A stretch of DNA of 64,000 nt, taken from contig NZ_BOMY01000022.1 of assembly GCF_016862435.1 (NCBI RefSeq), forward strand, positions 496,001 to 560,000, read 5' to 3'. How positions within the stretch are numbered: the first letter of the stretch is position 1; each line of letters begins with the position of its first letter. A program made the translations under genes and the position numbers. Source of the DNA: Paractinoplanes tereljensis (lineage in GTDB: Bacteria; Actinomycetota; Actinomycetes; Mycobacteriales; Micromonosporaceae). Positions 32,096 to 41,455 of the stretch are shown here, piece by piece. Under the pieces are notes generated by a model that searched no databases, was not told the DNA's origin, and worked only from the letters and a program-made list of their open reading frames with translations.

Positions 32096-32619
32096 CCACG
32101 GAACGGCACGACCCCATCAAGATCATTTCGTACGATCCGGGCTGGCCGGCCGCGTTCGAGCAGCAGCGGCCGCGGGTGGCGGAAGCGCTGCGCCGGTGGG
32201 TCGACGGCCCGGTGGAGCACATCGGCAGCACCTCGGTCCCCGGGCTCGCGGCCAAACCGATCATCGACATGCTCGCCCGGATTCCTGATCGCGACGCGGG
32301 CGACATCGCCGGGGCGATGGCCGGCATCGGCTGGGTGCACGCTCCGGAGCCCGGCGACGAGCCGGCTCGCAAGTGGTCGTTCTGCTTTCCGGACGCGGCC
32401 TGGCGCACCCACCACCTGCACATCTTCGAGACCGCCTCGGACCGGTGGCCGCAGCTGCTCGCCTTCCGGGACCACCTGCGCACGCACCCGGAGGACGCCG
32501 CGGAGTACGGCCGGATCAAGACCGCCCTCGCCGCCGAGGACGACCGCGACCGTCCCCGCTACCGATCGGGCAAGGCACCGTTCATCGAGGAATTGCTGCG
32601 CCGGGCCGCGTTACAGTGA
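32092..32619 (+). CDS. GrpB family nucleotidyltransferase-fold protein
   Basis: 175 residues from ATG 32092. The family signature HIGSTSVPGLAAKPIIDM lies at about 44-61, with the preceding SYDPGWPAAFEQQR and the later HHLHIFE. GrpB proteins are small cytoplasmic members of the nucleotidyltransferase superfamily, with an unclear biochemical role; some fused forms are linked to dephospho-CoA kinase. A second, longer paralogue is encoded at 60048-60644. Translation is coupled to the preceding methyltransferase. Confidence 0.88.
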   Translation: MTTERHDPIKIISYDPGWPAAFEQQRPRVAEALRRWVDGPVEHIGSTSVPGLAAKPIIDMLARIPDRDAGDIAGAMAGIGWVHAPEPGDEPARKWSFCFPDAAWRTHHLHIFETASDRWPQLLAFRDHLRTHPEDAAEYGRIKTALAAEDDRDRPRYRSGKAPFIEELLRRAALQ

Positions 32620-32623
32620 CGCC

Positions 32624-33562
32624 GTGGTGGTCAGTTCGCGGGATGTCGATCTGTTCGAGCGGTCGCGGGGGCGCCTCGAAGCGATCGCCTACCGCCTGCT
32701 CGGGTCGGCCGGGGACGCCGAGGACGCCGTGCAGGACACCTTCCTGCGCTGGCAGGCGGCCGACCGCGGGCTGGTCGAGACGCCCGAGGCGTGGCTGACC
32801 AAGGTCCTCACCAACGTGTGCCTCAACCAGCTCACCTCGGCCCGGGCCCGCCGCGAGACCTACGTCGGGCAGTGGCTGCCCGAGCCGGTCCTGGCCGGGG
32901 ACCGGATGCTCGGGCCGGCCGAGACGGCCGAGCAGCGCGAGTCGGTCTCGTTCGCCGTGCTGACCCTGCTGGAGCGGCTGAGCCCGAAGGAGCGCGCGGT
33001 CTACGTGCTGCGCGAGGCCTTCGGCTACCCGCACGCCGAGATCGCCGGGATCCTCGAGCTGAGCGAGTCGAACTGCCAGCAGATCCACCACCGGGCCAAG
33101 CAGCACGTGGCCGGCGGCCGGGCCCGGGTGGACACCGACGCCGCGGCGGCCCGGAAGATCGTCGAGGAGTTCCTGGCGGCGACGCTGAGCGGTGACGTCG
33201 AGCCGCTCGTCAAGCTGCTGACCGACGACGCCGTCAGCATCGCCGACGGTGGCGGCCAGGTGCCGGCCCGCACCACACCGCTGGTCGGGGCCCTCGCGAT
33301 CGCCCGGCTGCTGCGCGGCATCTCCCGGCCCGCGACGTTCCAGCGGTTCATCGACGGTGGCAGCTACGCGATGCACGCGGCCGAGGTCAACGGCGCGCCC
33401 GCGCTGCTGGTCACGGTGGACGACCGGATCGTCACCGCGATCGCGCTGCAGGTCACCGCGGACGGGATCGCCGGCCTGCACATCCAGGCCAACCCCGACA
33501 AACTCGGCCGGCTCGCTCGGCACTGGGCCGCCGGCGGGGAGCCGCTCGCCGAGAACTGGTGA
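32624..33562 (+). CDS. ECF41-type RNA polymerase sigma factor (SigJ-like)
   Basis: 312 residues from GTG 32624. Sigma2 (about 9-75) includes RLEAIAYRLLGSAGDAEDAVQDTFLRW and sigma4 (about 105-160) includes LSPKERAVYVLREAFGYPHAEIAGIL. The C-terminal SnoaL-like domain (about 175-305) carries both ECF41 hallmarks: DGGG in SIADGGGQVPA and NPDKL in IQANPDKLGRL. In ECF41 factors this extension both inhibits and is needed for activity, replacing an anti-sigma factor. The classic target is the neighbouring oxidoreductase-type gene, here the FAD enzyme 84 bp downstream. Confidence 0.93.
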   Translation: MVVSSRDVDLFERSRGRLEAIAYRLLGSAGDAEDAVQDTFLRWQAADRGLVETPEAWLTKVLTNVCLNQLTSARARRETYVGQWLPEPVLAGDRMLGPAETAEQRESVSFAVLTLLERLSPKERAVYVLREAFGYPHAEIAGILELSESNCQQIHHRAKQHVAGGRARVDTDAAAARKIVEEFLAATLSGDVEPLVKLLTDDAVSIADGGGQVPARTTPLVGALAIARLLRGISRPATFQRFIDGGSYAMHAAEVNGAPALLVTVDDRIVTAIALQVTADGIAGLHIQANPDKLGRLARHWAAGGEPLAENW

Positions 33563-33646
33563 GCCGGCTCACCGCCGTACCTGTCAGGAATTTTGGTTCT
33601 GCCCGGTTCTGGAACCGAGCGCAACCGAAGCAGACAGGAGCGACCC

Positions 33647-34807
33647 ATGAAGCACCGCATCGTCGTCCTCGGGGCCGGCTATGCCGGCACCAACGCGGCC
33701 GGCCGGCTGGCCCGCCGCCTGCATCCGGACGACGTCGAGATCACCCTGGTGAACGCCGACGACGATTTCGTGGAGCGGATCCGCCTGCATCAGCTGGCCA
33801 CCGGCCAGGAGATGCGGCGCCGGCCGCTGGCCGGCACGTTCGCCGGCACTGCGGTACGGCTACGCATCGCGCGGGTCACCGCGGTCGACCCCGAACAGCG
33901 GACGGTACGGCTGACCGATGGCGAGATCAACTACGACACCCTGGTGTACGCCCTGGGCAGCACCGCCGCCGGCGTGACCGTCAACGCCCATCACGTGGCC
34001 GGCCGCCCGGCCGCCGAACGCCTGAGCGCGCGGCTGACGGAGCTGGCCGCCGGGTCGACGGTCCTGGTCGTGGGCGGCGGCCTCACCGGCATCGAGGCGA
34101 CCACCGAGATCGCCGAGGCCCGCCCCGACCTGCACGTCGCGATCGCCGTCCGCGGTGGCCTGGGTGACTGGCTGAGCGACAAGGCCCGGCGGCACCTGCG
34201 CACGGCCGTCACCCGGCTGGCGATCACCGTCCACGAGCACACCCAGGTCGAGCGGTCCGACGAGACCGGCGCGCGGACCGCCACCGGTGAGCGGATCCCG
34301 GCCGACGTGACGGTGTGGACGACTGGCTTCGCCACCCATCCGATCGCCTCGGCGACATCCCTGCGGGTCGCCGCCACCGGCCAGATCGTCGTGGACGCCA
34401 CGATGCGCTCGGTCTCGCACCCCGAGGTCTACGCCGTGGGCGACGCCGCGATCGCCGAGGGTCCGGGTGGCAAGCCGCTGCGCATGTCCTGCGCGTCCGG
34501 CGGCCCGATGGCCTGGCAGGCGGCCGACGCCATCGCCGCCCGGCTGACCGGCCGCAAGGTCCCCCGGTTGCCGATCCGCTATTACGCCCAGTGCATCAGT
34601 CTGGGCCGGCACGACGGCATCATCCAGTTGGTGACCGCCGACGACCGCGCCAAGCCGTCAGCGATCGTCGGCCGCCCGGCCGCCCGGGTGAAGGAGTGGA
34701 TCAGCGCGGGGGCGGCCTGGGGCAGCGCGAACCCCACCCTGCTGCTGCCCTTCCGCCGCCGCCACGTCACCGCTCAGGCGTCGGCACAGGCGTCGTCGAG
34801 CTTCTGA
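33647..34807 (+). CDS. FAD/NAD(P)-dependent oxidoreductase (NDH-2-like)
   Basis: 386 residues from ATG 33647 with AGGAG at good spacing. The first Rossmann motif VVLGAGYAGTNAAGRL binds FAD, the second TVLVVGGGLTGIEATTEI binds NAD(P)H, and AVGDAAIAEGPGG is the FAD-end ATG/GD motif. No CxxC redox disulfide is present, so it belongs to the NDH-2/AIF-like group rather than glutathione-reductase types. It follows the ECF41 sigma gene and is a likely member of its regulon. Confidence 0.88.
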   Translation: MKHRIVVLGAGYAGTNAAGRLARRLHPDDVEITLVNADDDFVERIRLHQLATGQEMRRRPLAGTFAGTAVRLRIARVTAVDPEQRTVRLTDGEINYDTLVYALGSTAAGVTVNAHHVAGRPAAERLSARLTELAAGSTVLVVGGGLTGIEATTEIAEARPDLHVAIAVRGGLGDWLSDKARRHLRTAVTRLAITVHEHTQVERSDETGARTATGERIPADVTVWTTGFATHPIASATSLRVAATGQIVVDATMRSVSHPEVYAVGDAAIAEGPGGKPLRMSCASGGPMAWQAADAIAARLTGRKVPRLPIRYYAQCISLGRHDGIIQLVTADDRAKPSAIVGRPAARVKEWISAGAAWGSANPTLLLPFRRRHVTAQASAQASSSF

Positions 34808-35223
34808 CCGACGGTCTCGAAACCGCCGTTGACGTAGGCCTTCGGGTCCGGTTGCTGGGCGGCCGCGGTCAGGTCGGACGAGACCGCCGACAGCGCCTGC
34901 TTGAGCTCCGGGCCCGAGGTCAGCGCCGCCTCCTTGTCCAGCTTGCCGGCCATGTCGGTGAACGTGTCGCGCATCTTCTGCTTGGCCGAGTCGGAGGAGC
35001 TGCCGGCCACACCGGCCAGCTGCACCGCGCCGTCGGTCAGGATCTTGTAGGCGGCGGTGCAGGTGTATGCGGGCACGCCGGCCGACGCCGACGGGGTCGG
35101 GGCCAGGCTGAACGGCACCGGCACTCCGGCGGCCTCGGGCGAGATCTCGATCGCACAGCCGGCGGTCAACCCCGCGGTCGCGACCAGGGCGATGGTCAGG
35201 GCGGTGAGGCGACGCTGCGGCAC
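34774..35223 (-). CDS. Predicted lipoprotein of unknown function
   Basis: 149 residues from GTG 35223 with GGGAGA upstream. A signal peptide with lipobox LTAGC (cysteine about residue 22) predicts lipid anchoring on the outer face of the membrane. A Pro/Ser/Ala linker precedes a helical region (about 50-149) with YTCTAAYKILTDGAVQLAG and a C-terminal VGQKLDDACADA; two cysteines may form a disulfide. I do not recognise the family. It overlaps the convergent oxidoreductase by 34 bp. Confidence 0.78.
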   Translation of the reverse strand: MPQRRLTALTIALVATAGLTAGCAIEISPEAAGVPVPFSLAPTPSASAGVPAYTCTAAYKILTDGAVQLAGVAGSSSDSAKQKMRDTFTDMAGKLDKEAALTSGPELKQALSAVSSDLTAAAQQPDPKAYVNGGFETVGQKLDDACADA

Positions 35224-35399
35224 GGTGGGTCTCCCTGAGGCTTCGCGTACGGGGTGCGGACAAGCATAGATACCCACCGCTCGGCGCGTTGATCGCCCGC
35301 AGTCGATACGTGGGGAATTAAGCCGATCAGTGGTTTTTGCCACCCGTTAGCGACACATCTCGGTGCGGCAAAGCTCAGTTAGCCGACAATGTGCCCAAC

Positions 35400-37244
35400 A
35401 TGCGAAAAAGCGGTAAATCTGCCGTCCGCCGCCGCGTTCTGATCGTCGGTGTGGCCACGGCCCTCACCGCAGCCGGTGGGGCCGCCCTGGCCGGAGTGGT
35501 CTCCCCCGACCCCGTCGTCTCGCCGTCCTTCAACGGCCCGGTCTACGCGGTCGCCTATCGCGGCGACACCGTCTACGTCGGCGGCAACTTCTCCAGCGCC
35601 AACGCGGGCGGCAAGAACGTCACCCGGACCCGGCTGGCCGCGTTCAACGCCCGCACCGGTGCCCTGCTCGACTGGAGCCCGGCCGCCGACGCGAACGTGC
35701 GCGCCCTCGCGGTGGACGGTGACGTCGTCTACGCGGCCGGCGACTTCGACAACGTCAACGGCACCGCCCGGGACGCGGTGGCCGGCATCGGGGCGACCTC
35801 CGGACAGCTCACCCCGCTCCGGCACACCGTGCTCGGCCAGCCGAACGCCCTGGTCACGGGCAACGGCCGGCTCTACCTGGCGGGCCGGATCACCGGGGTC
35901 GACGGCCAGCCCCGCACCAACCTGGCCGCCTTCACCCTGGCCACCGGCGCGCTCGACGCCTGGGCGCCGACCACCGACGACACCGTGAACGCGCTCGCCT
36001 ACGGCGGCGACCGGGTCTACCTGGGCGGACGGTTCCACAAGACCAACGGGGTCGGTTCCACCCTGCGGCTGAGTGCGGTCGACCCGGCCACCGGCGTACT
36101 GGACAAGACCTTCGTCGCCAAGCCGGTGTCGCAGGTCTTCGCGCTCGCCGCCGACCAGGCCGGCGTCTATGCCGCTCTGGGCGGCCAGGGCGGCCGGGCG
36201 GTCGCCTACACCCGCACCGGCCAGACCCGCTGGACCCGGGTGTTCGACGGGGACGCGCAGGCCATCGCCACCCTGGACGGCACCACCTACGTGGGCGGGC
36301 ACTTCGACAAAGCCTGCACGACCTCCAACAACGGCATCAAGGGTCAATGCACCGACGGCTCGGTGGTCCGCGGCAAGCTCGCCGCGATCGACGCGCAGGG
36401 CAACCTGCTCGCCTGGTCGCCGCAGGCCAACGGCGTGGCCGGCACCCGGCAGCTGGCCACCAGCCCCACGCTCGGCACGATCAGCGCGGTCGGCGACTTC
36501 ACCACGGTCGGCGGGGTGACCCGCAAGCGGTACGTGTCGTTCGGCGGCGGGCTGCCGTCGGCCTTGGCCGGCGCGCGGTCGGTCACCGAGAAGGCCGACG
36601 CCGCGAACGACTACGTGGCGTCCTACAACTTCGACACCACGATCGCGGACGGTACGTTCGACGACGGTTCCGGCCACGGGCATCTGTTGCGCGCGGTCGT
36701 CCGCAACGGCGGCAAGCCCACCATGACGCCGCGTGGCGCCGGGCAGGCGCTGACCTTCCCGCCCAAGTGCACCGGCGCCACCTGCCCGCGCGTGGTGCTG
36801 CAGGCCCCGGACACCGCCGACCTGAACCCGGGCAACCGGCCGCTGCGCTACGGCGCCGCCGTGCTGCTGGCCGCGGCCGAGACCGCGACCGGCGAGAACA
36901 TCCTGCAGAAGGGTTACTCGACCGGTGGCGGGCAGTACAAGCTGCAGGTCGACGGGGTGTCCGGCAAACCGAGCTGCGGGATGGGCGGCAAGGACGAGAC
37001 CGCCGTGCACATCGCCCGCAGCCGGGAGTCGATCGCCGACGGCAAGTGGCACAACCTGGAGTGCCGCCGCACCGGCCCGACGCTGTCGATCGTGGTCGAC
37101 GATCAGGTGAAGACGAGCGTGGCGGTGCCGGTCGAGCTGTCGGTGCTGTCGAGCATGCCGTTCAGCGTCGGCGGCAAGGGCGTCGGCGCCGACAACGACC
37201 AGTTCCACGGCAGCCTGGACGACGTCTGGATCCACATCGGCTGA
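35400..37244 (+). CDS. Secreted beta-propeller protein with C-terminal LamG-like domain
   Basis: 614 residues from ATG 35400 (GTG 35391 is a near alternative). A signal peptide (about 1-32) with a basic start precedes a repetitive propeller (about 40-395): blades have the form DTVYVGGNFSS...RTRLAAFNARTGALLDWSP and recur as DRVYLGGRFHK, TTYVGGHFDK. Residues about 415-614 form a concanavalin/LamG fold with FDTTIADGTFDDGSGHGH, SIADGKWHNLECRRTG and DQFHGSLDDVWIHIG. It is extracellular and probably binds glycans or another surface component. No catalytic motif is seen. Confidence 0.85.
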   Translation: MRKSGKSAVRRRVLIVGVATALTAAGGAALAGVVSPDPVVSPSFNGPVYAVAYRGDTVYVGGNFSSANAGGKNVTRTRLAAFNARTGALLDWSPAADANVRALAVDGDVVYAAGDFDNVNGTARDAVAGIGATSGQLTPLRHTVLGQPNALVTGNGRLYLAGRITGVDGQPRTNLAAFTLATGALDAWAPTTDDTVNALAYGGDRVYLGGRFHKTNGVGSTLRLSAVDPATGVLDKTFVAKPVSQVFALAADQAGVYAALGGQGGRAVAYTRTGQTRWTRVFDGDAQAIATLDGTTYVGGHFDKACTTSNNGIKGQCTDGSVVRGKLAAIDAQGNLLAWSPQANGVAGTRQLATSPTLGTISAVGDFTTVGGVTRKRYVSFGGGLPSALAGARSVTEKADAANDYVASYNFDTTIADGTFDDGSGHGHLLRAVVRNGGKPTMTPRGAGQALTFPPKCTGATCPRVVLQAPDTADLNPGNRPLRYGAAVLLAAAETATGENILQKGYSTGGGQYKLQVDGVSGKPSCGMGGKDETAVHIARSRESIADGKWHNLECRRTGPTLSIVVDDQVKTSVAVPVELSVLSSMPFSVGGKGVGADNDQFHGSLDDVWIHIG

Positions 37245-37250
37245 TCTTTG

Positions 37251-38630
<1,380 letters not shown>

Positions 38631-38661
38631 GGCATGTCCACTACCCACTCGGGGCTCCGGA

Positions 38662-39285
38662 TTAACGGCGGAAGCGTGCGGCCGCCGTACCTTCCAGGCG
38701 CGCGGCCGGCAAACGACGGCCGGACACCACCAGCAGTAGGTCCTGGGCGGTGCCGCGCAGCGGCGCCCCGGCCCCGAAGGTCCAATCGAGATCGGTCGCC
38801 TCCAGCCGCACCTCGCTGAGGTCCACGCCGAAATACCGGACGTTCCGGTCGCGCATCCCGGCCAGGATCAGGCCGACCCGGGACACCGGCGGCCGCCGGT
38901 CGAGGCCCAGCGCGACCGAGATGTCCAGCCCGTGGATCACGTCGTGCGACAGCGCACCCACCGACCCACCGCCCGGCGGCCGCCACGGATGCTCGATGTT
39001 GGCGCGCAGGCAGGCGAGCAGGTCGGCGTCGGTGAGGCGGGACGTGTCCCGGCGGGCCACCCGATCCGACATCCGGTTGAAGTTGCCGAAGTCCCGGAGC
39101 ATCTCGCCGAGAAACCTCGGCGGCGACATCCGGAACGGCATGGTCATGTGGGCCACCACTTCCCGCACCCGCCAGCCGGCGCACAGCGACGGCGCATCCC
39201 ACCGCCCGGCGTCCAACTCGCCGAGCATCGCCGCCAGTTCACCGCGCTCGGCGACGACCGCCGCCCGCACCGCTTCCTCGTCCAT
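38662..39285 (-). CDS. Mycothiol-dependent maleylpyruvate isomerase-like (DinB-fold) protein
   Basis: 207 residues. The actinobacterial family signature LCAGWRVREVVAHM (about 34-47) and HDVIHGLDISVALG (about 114-127) provide the three histidines of the DinB metal site. These proteins use mycothiol as cofactor or have unknown thiol-transfer roles. The C-terminal half (about 145-200) is the second domain with VRLEATDLDWTFG. It is monocistronic, downstream of the kinase start with a 31-bp gap in the same orientation. Confidence 0.88.
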   Translation of the reverse strand: MDEEAVRAAVVAERGELAAMLGELDAGRWDAPSLCAGWRVREVVAHMTMPFRMSPPRFLGEMLRDFGNFNRMSDRVARRDTSRLTDADLLACLRANIEHPWRPPGGGSVGALSHDVIHGLDISVALGLDRRPPVSRVGLILAGMRDRNVRYFGVDLSEVRLEATDLDWTFGAGAPLRGTAQDLLLVVSGRRLPAARLEGTAAARFRR

Positions 39286-39367
39286 AACCCCTCCAGATCA
39301 ACAGCTGTTCGGAGGGGATACTCACGGCGCGGGTCATTCTCATCGGTCCGGCGGCGGCTTTCTCAGA

Positions 39368-39715
39368 TCAAGGCAGCGGTACGACGTACGAGTCGACGCG
39401 GGCGATCAGCCCGTCCCGGAAGGTGAACAGGTCGTTGAAGGCGAACCGGAACGGCCCGTGCTCGACGCTGACGCCGCGGCCCTCCCCCGTCGTGACGACG
39501 ACCGGGCCGTCCTCGAAGACCCGCTGAACGTCGAGGTCGGGGCTGCCCTTGAACCCCGGGTTCTCGATCTCGCCGTCGAACTCGTCCTTGCCGGCGGTGG
39601 TCCGGTGACCGTGGATGACCCACTCGACGTCGTCGGTGAGGGTCGCGAGGATCCGCGGGTGGTCACTCGCCCGGAAACCGGCGAAGTATTCGGCGACAAG
39701 GTCACGCTGGCTCAT
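39368..39715 (-). CDS. NTF2/SnoaL-like protein
   Basis: 115 residues. The fold is a cone-shaped alpha+beta barrel: MSQRDLVAEYFAGFRASDHPRILATLTDDVEWVIHGHR is the usual start, followed by strands with GRGVSVEHGPFRFAFNDLFTF. These proteins are small-molecule isomerases, hydrolases or binding proteins; the active-site residue set is not diagnostic. It ends an ArsR-SRPBCC-NTF2 operon, and its ATG overlaps the stop of the SRPBCC gene (ATGA). Confidence 0.85.
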   Translation of the reverse strand: MSQRDLVAEYFAGFRASDHPRILATLTDDVEWVIHGHRTTAGKDEFDGEIENPGFKGSPDLDVQRVFEDGPVVVTTGEGRGVSVEHGPFRFAFNDLFTFRDGLIARVDSYVVPLP

Positions 39716-40152
39716 TTGATGGCCTCCGAGAGGTGTGCGGCGAGGGCGTCCAGGATCGAGGCGAGCCCGTCGGCCGCCTGGGCGGTGCGCAGCTCCGGGG
39801 GCAGGCGCCGCTGATGAACGGTGAGATGGGTGCCGTCGCCGTCCGGGCGGAGGGTGACGGTCGTCCGTAGCCCGGTGACGGGTTCGTCGAAGACGAGGTC
39901 GTGCGGCGCGGCGATACTCACGTAGACGAACCGGAGCCGCCGGCCGGGACCGCCGCCCGGCGGCCAGGTGTCCAGAGCGAACTCACCGCCGGGCCGCAGG
40001 TCTACGAGCACCGATGAAGGCGGCACGACGGCGTGCGAGCCACCCCAGAACGCCGCGATCCCACCCGGCGAGGTGAACGCGGTCCACACCCGGGCCGGTT
40101 CCGCCGAAAGGTGCCGCCGGGCGATGAGCTCGTCGCCGCGGAGTTCGCTCAC
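39712..40152 (-). CDS. SRPBCC (AHSA1-like) domain protein
   Basis: 146 residues from GTG 40152, which overlaps the ArsR stop (GTGA); the longer frame to 40215 lies inside arsR. The START/Bet v1 fold is shown by LIARRHLSAEPARVWTAFTSP, a central FRFVY-like strand and the long C-terminal helix LASILDALAAHLSEA. These proteins bind hydrophobic ligands. ArsR-AHSA1 pairs are very common in actinomycetes and their ligand is generally unknown. Confidence 0.88.
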   Translation of the reverse strand: MSELRGDELIARRHLSAEPARVWTAFTSPGGIAAFWGGSHAVVPPSSVLVDLRPGGEFALDTWPPGGGPGRRLRFVYVSIAAPHDLVFDEPVTGLRTTVTLRPDGDGTHLTVHQRRLPPELRTAQAADGLASILDALAAHLSEAIK

Positions 40153-40478
40153 CGCAGGTGCTGTTCGAGCGCGTCGAGCCGGTCGTTCCAGGCACGACGC
40201 TGATCGTCGACCCACGAGCCGAGCAGGGAGAGCCGGTCGACACTCAGGCGGCAGGGTCGCCGGGTGCCCTCGCGCCGCTGCTCGACCAGGCCACTTCGCC
40301 GCAGCACACCGACGTGGTGAGAGATCGCCTGCTGGGTGACTTCGAACGGCTCGGCGAGTTCACCGACGGTGGCATCCCCCAGGGCGAGCCGAGCCACCAG
40401 CGCACGGCGAACCGGGTCGGCGAGAGCCACAAAGATCAGGTCGAGGTCACCTTCGGGGGCGGCCAATGAAGCAGACAT
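40149..40478 (-). CDS. ArsR family regulator
   Basis: 109 residues from ATG 40478 (GTG 40484 is alternative). The winged helix contains DPVRRALVARLALGDATVGELAEPFEVTQQAISHHVGVLRRSGLV with the recognition helix QQAISHHVGVL. There is no metal-binding CxC motif, so it is the non-metal ArsR subtype that sits before AHSA1 genes. It leads a three-gene operon and likely regulates it through the paired dyads upstream. Confidence 0.9.
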   Translation of the reverse strand: MSASLAAPEGDLDLIFVALADPVRRALVARLALGDATVGELAEPFEVTQQAISHHVGVLRRSGLVEQRREGTRRPCRLSVDRLSLLGSWVDDQRRAWNDRLDALEQHLR

Positions 40479-40493
40479 GACCACACCCTAGTA

Positions 40494-40523
40494 CAAACGC
40501 TTATTTGCACAAGTGCTCGCTTG
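40494..40523. promoter_or_regulatory. Paired operator dyads for ArsR
   Basis: CAAACGCTTATTTG (40494-40507) and CAAGTGCTCGCTTG (40510-40523) share the frame CAA-n-GCT-n-TTG and lie 16 bp apart, 16 and 32 bp upstream of arsR. They are the likely autoregulatory site. Confidence 0.55.
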
Positions 40524-40744
40524 TTAAGACCAGAATCCCGGTGCTCTTAACAACTGTAAGAGCCCTCTATGCGTATTTGTCCGGCATATCCGTCTCAACC
40601 GTATCCAGGGGACGCACGCAAAGTGCGACGGCATCGCACGGCTGATCCGCGATAGTCAACGTCGATAAAAGGGGCGGCGGCCGTATGCAGACGACCACCG
40701 CCCATGTCCACGGTCAGGCCGCAAAACCCAAACGGAGGGACATC

Positions 40745-40957
40745 ATGAACCTTAACGAAAGCAGCGGGCCGACGACACGGCCCGAGGCGTCGAGAGCGAG
40801 ACGGATCTCGCTGCGCCACATCGTGATCATCGCGGTTTCCGCCGCCCTGGGGAGCTTCGCCTGGAATCGAACCGGCGGCGACTACCTACTCAGCGCCCTG
40901 ATCGTGTGCCTCACGGCATCGGCGATCGACGTACGGGTCACTGATTCCGGCAAGTAA
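40745..40957 (+). CDS. Small membrane protein of unknown function
   Basis: 70 residues from ATG 40745, preceded by GGAGGG at five bases. After a charged, Ser/Thr-rich N-terminus (about 1-22) there is one membrane helix (HIVIIAVSAALGSFAW, about 27-42) and a second hydrophobic stretch (LLSALIVCLTASAI, about 50-63). I know no homologous family. It lies 57 bp ahead of an HTH gene with the same strong ribosome site, so the two probably form an operon. Confidence 0.7.
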   Translation: MNLNESSGPTTRPEASRARRISLRHIVIIAVSAALGSFAWNRTGGDYLLSALIVCLTASAIDVRVTDSGK

Positions 40958-41014
40958 GAATCTTCTCGACTGGTGGCCGACCCGAGTCGGCCACCAGATG
41001 CCCGGAGGACGACC

Positions 41015-41455
41015 ATGTGGATTACTCGAGCGCGACTACAGCGACCACAGCCGTACGACGTCGCCCGAGCCCGGCTGACGAGCCTCGCCGAGAACTCGGG
41101 AGCGAGCATCTCGTTCGAGACCAACGGCGACGTGGTCGTGAGCACTCGCCAGATGTCCGACGATGCCGCCGGCGCCGTCCGGGCCGGCCTCTCGGAGATC
41201 GAAGGGTTCCTCGCCACCACCCGCCTCGATCTGCGCGTGGTTTCGATCAGCACCCAGCAGGTCGGGGCGGACGAACCCGCTCCCGACCTGGTCGGTATTG
41301 CGGAGATCGCCCAACTGATGGACGTCTCGCGGCCGAGAGTGCATCAGATCGCGCGACGGAGTGCCTTCCCCCGCCCACTCGCCGCGTTACGGATGGGTCC
41401 GGTCTTCGCGCGCCGGGCGATAAAGGAGTACATCGACTTCGAGCGACCTGCCTAG
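41015..41455 (+). CDS. HTH protein (AlpA-like C-terminal domain)
   Basis: 146 residues from ATG 41015 with GGAGGACG upstream. Residues about 1-85 form an unrecognised alpha/beta domain with ASISFETNGDVVVSTRQMSDDAAGAV. Residues about 93-146 are a winged or AlpA-type helix-turn-helix: LVGIAEIAQLMDVSRPRVHQIARR and FPRPLAAL, then a wing and the helix RRAIKEYIDF. Such HTHs occur in mobile-element regulators and in Streptomyces-specific small regulators. It is the likely partner of the small membrane gene upstream. Confidence 0.72.
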   Translation: MWITRARLQRPQPYDVARARLTSLAENSGASISFETNGDVVVSTRQMSDDAAGAVRAGLSEIEGFLATTRLDLRVVSISTQQVGADEPAPDLVGIAEIAQLMDVSRPRVHQIARRSAFPRPLAALRMGPVFARRAIKEYIDFERPA

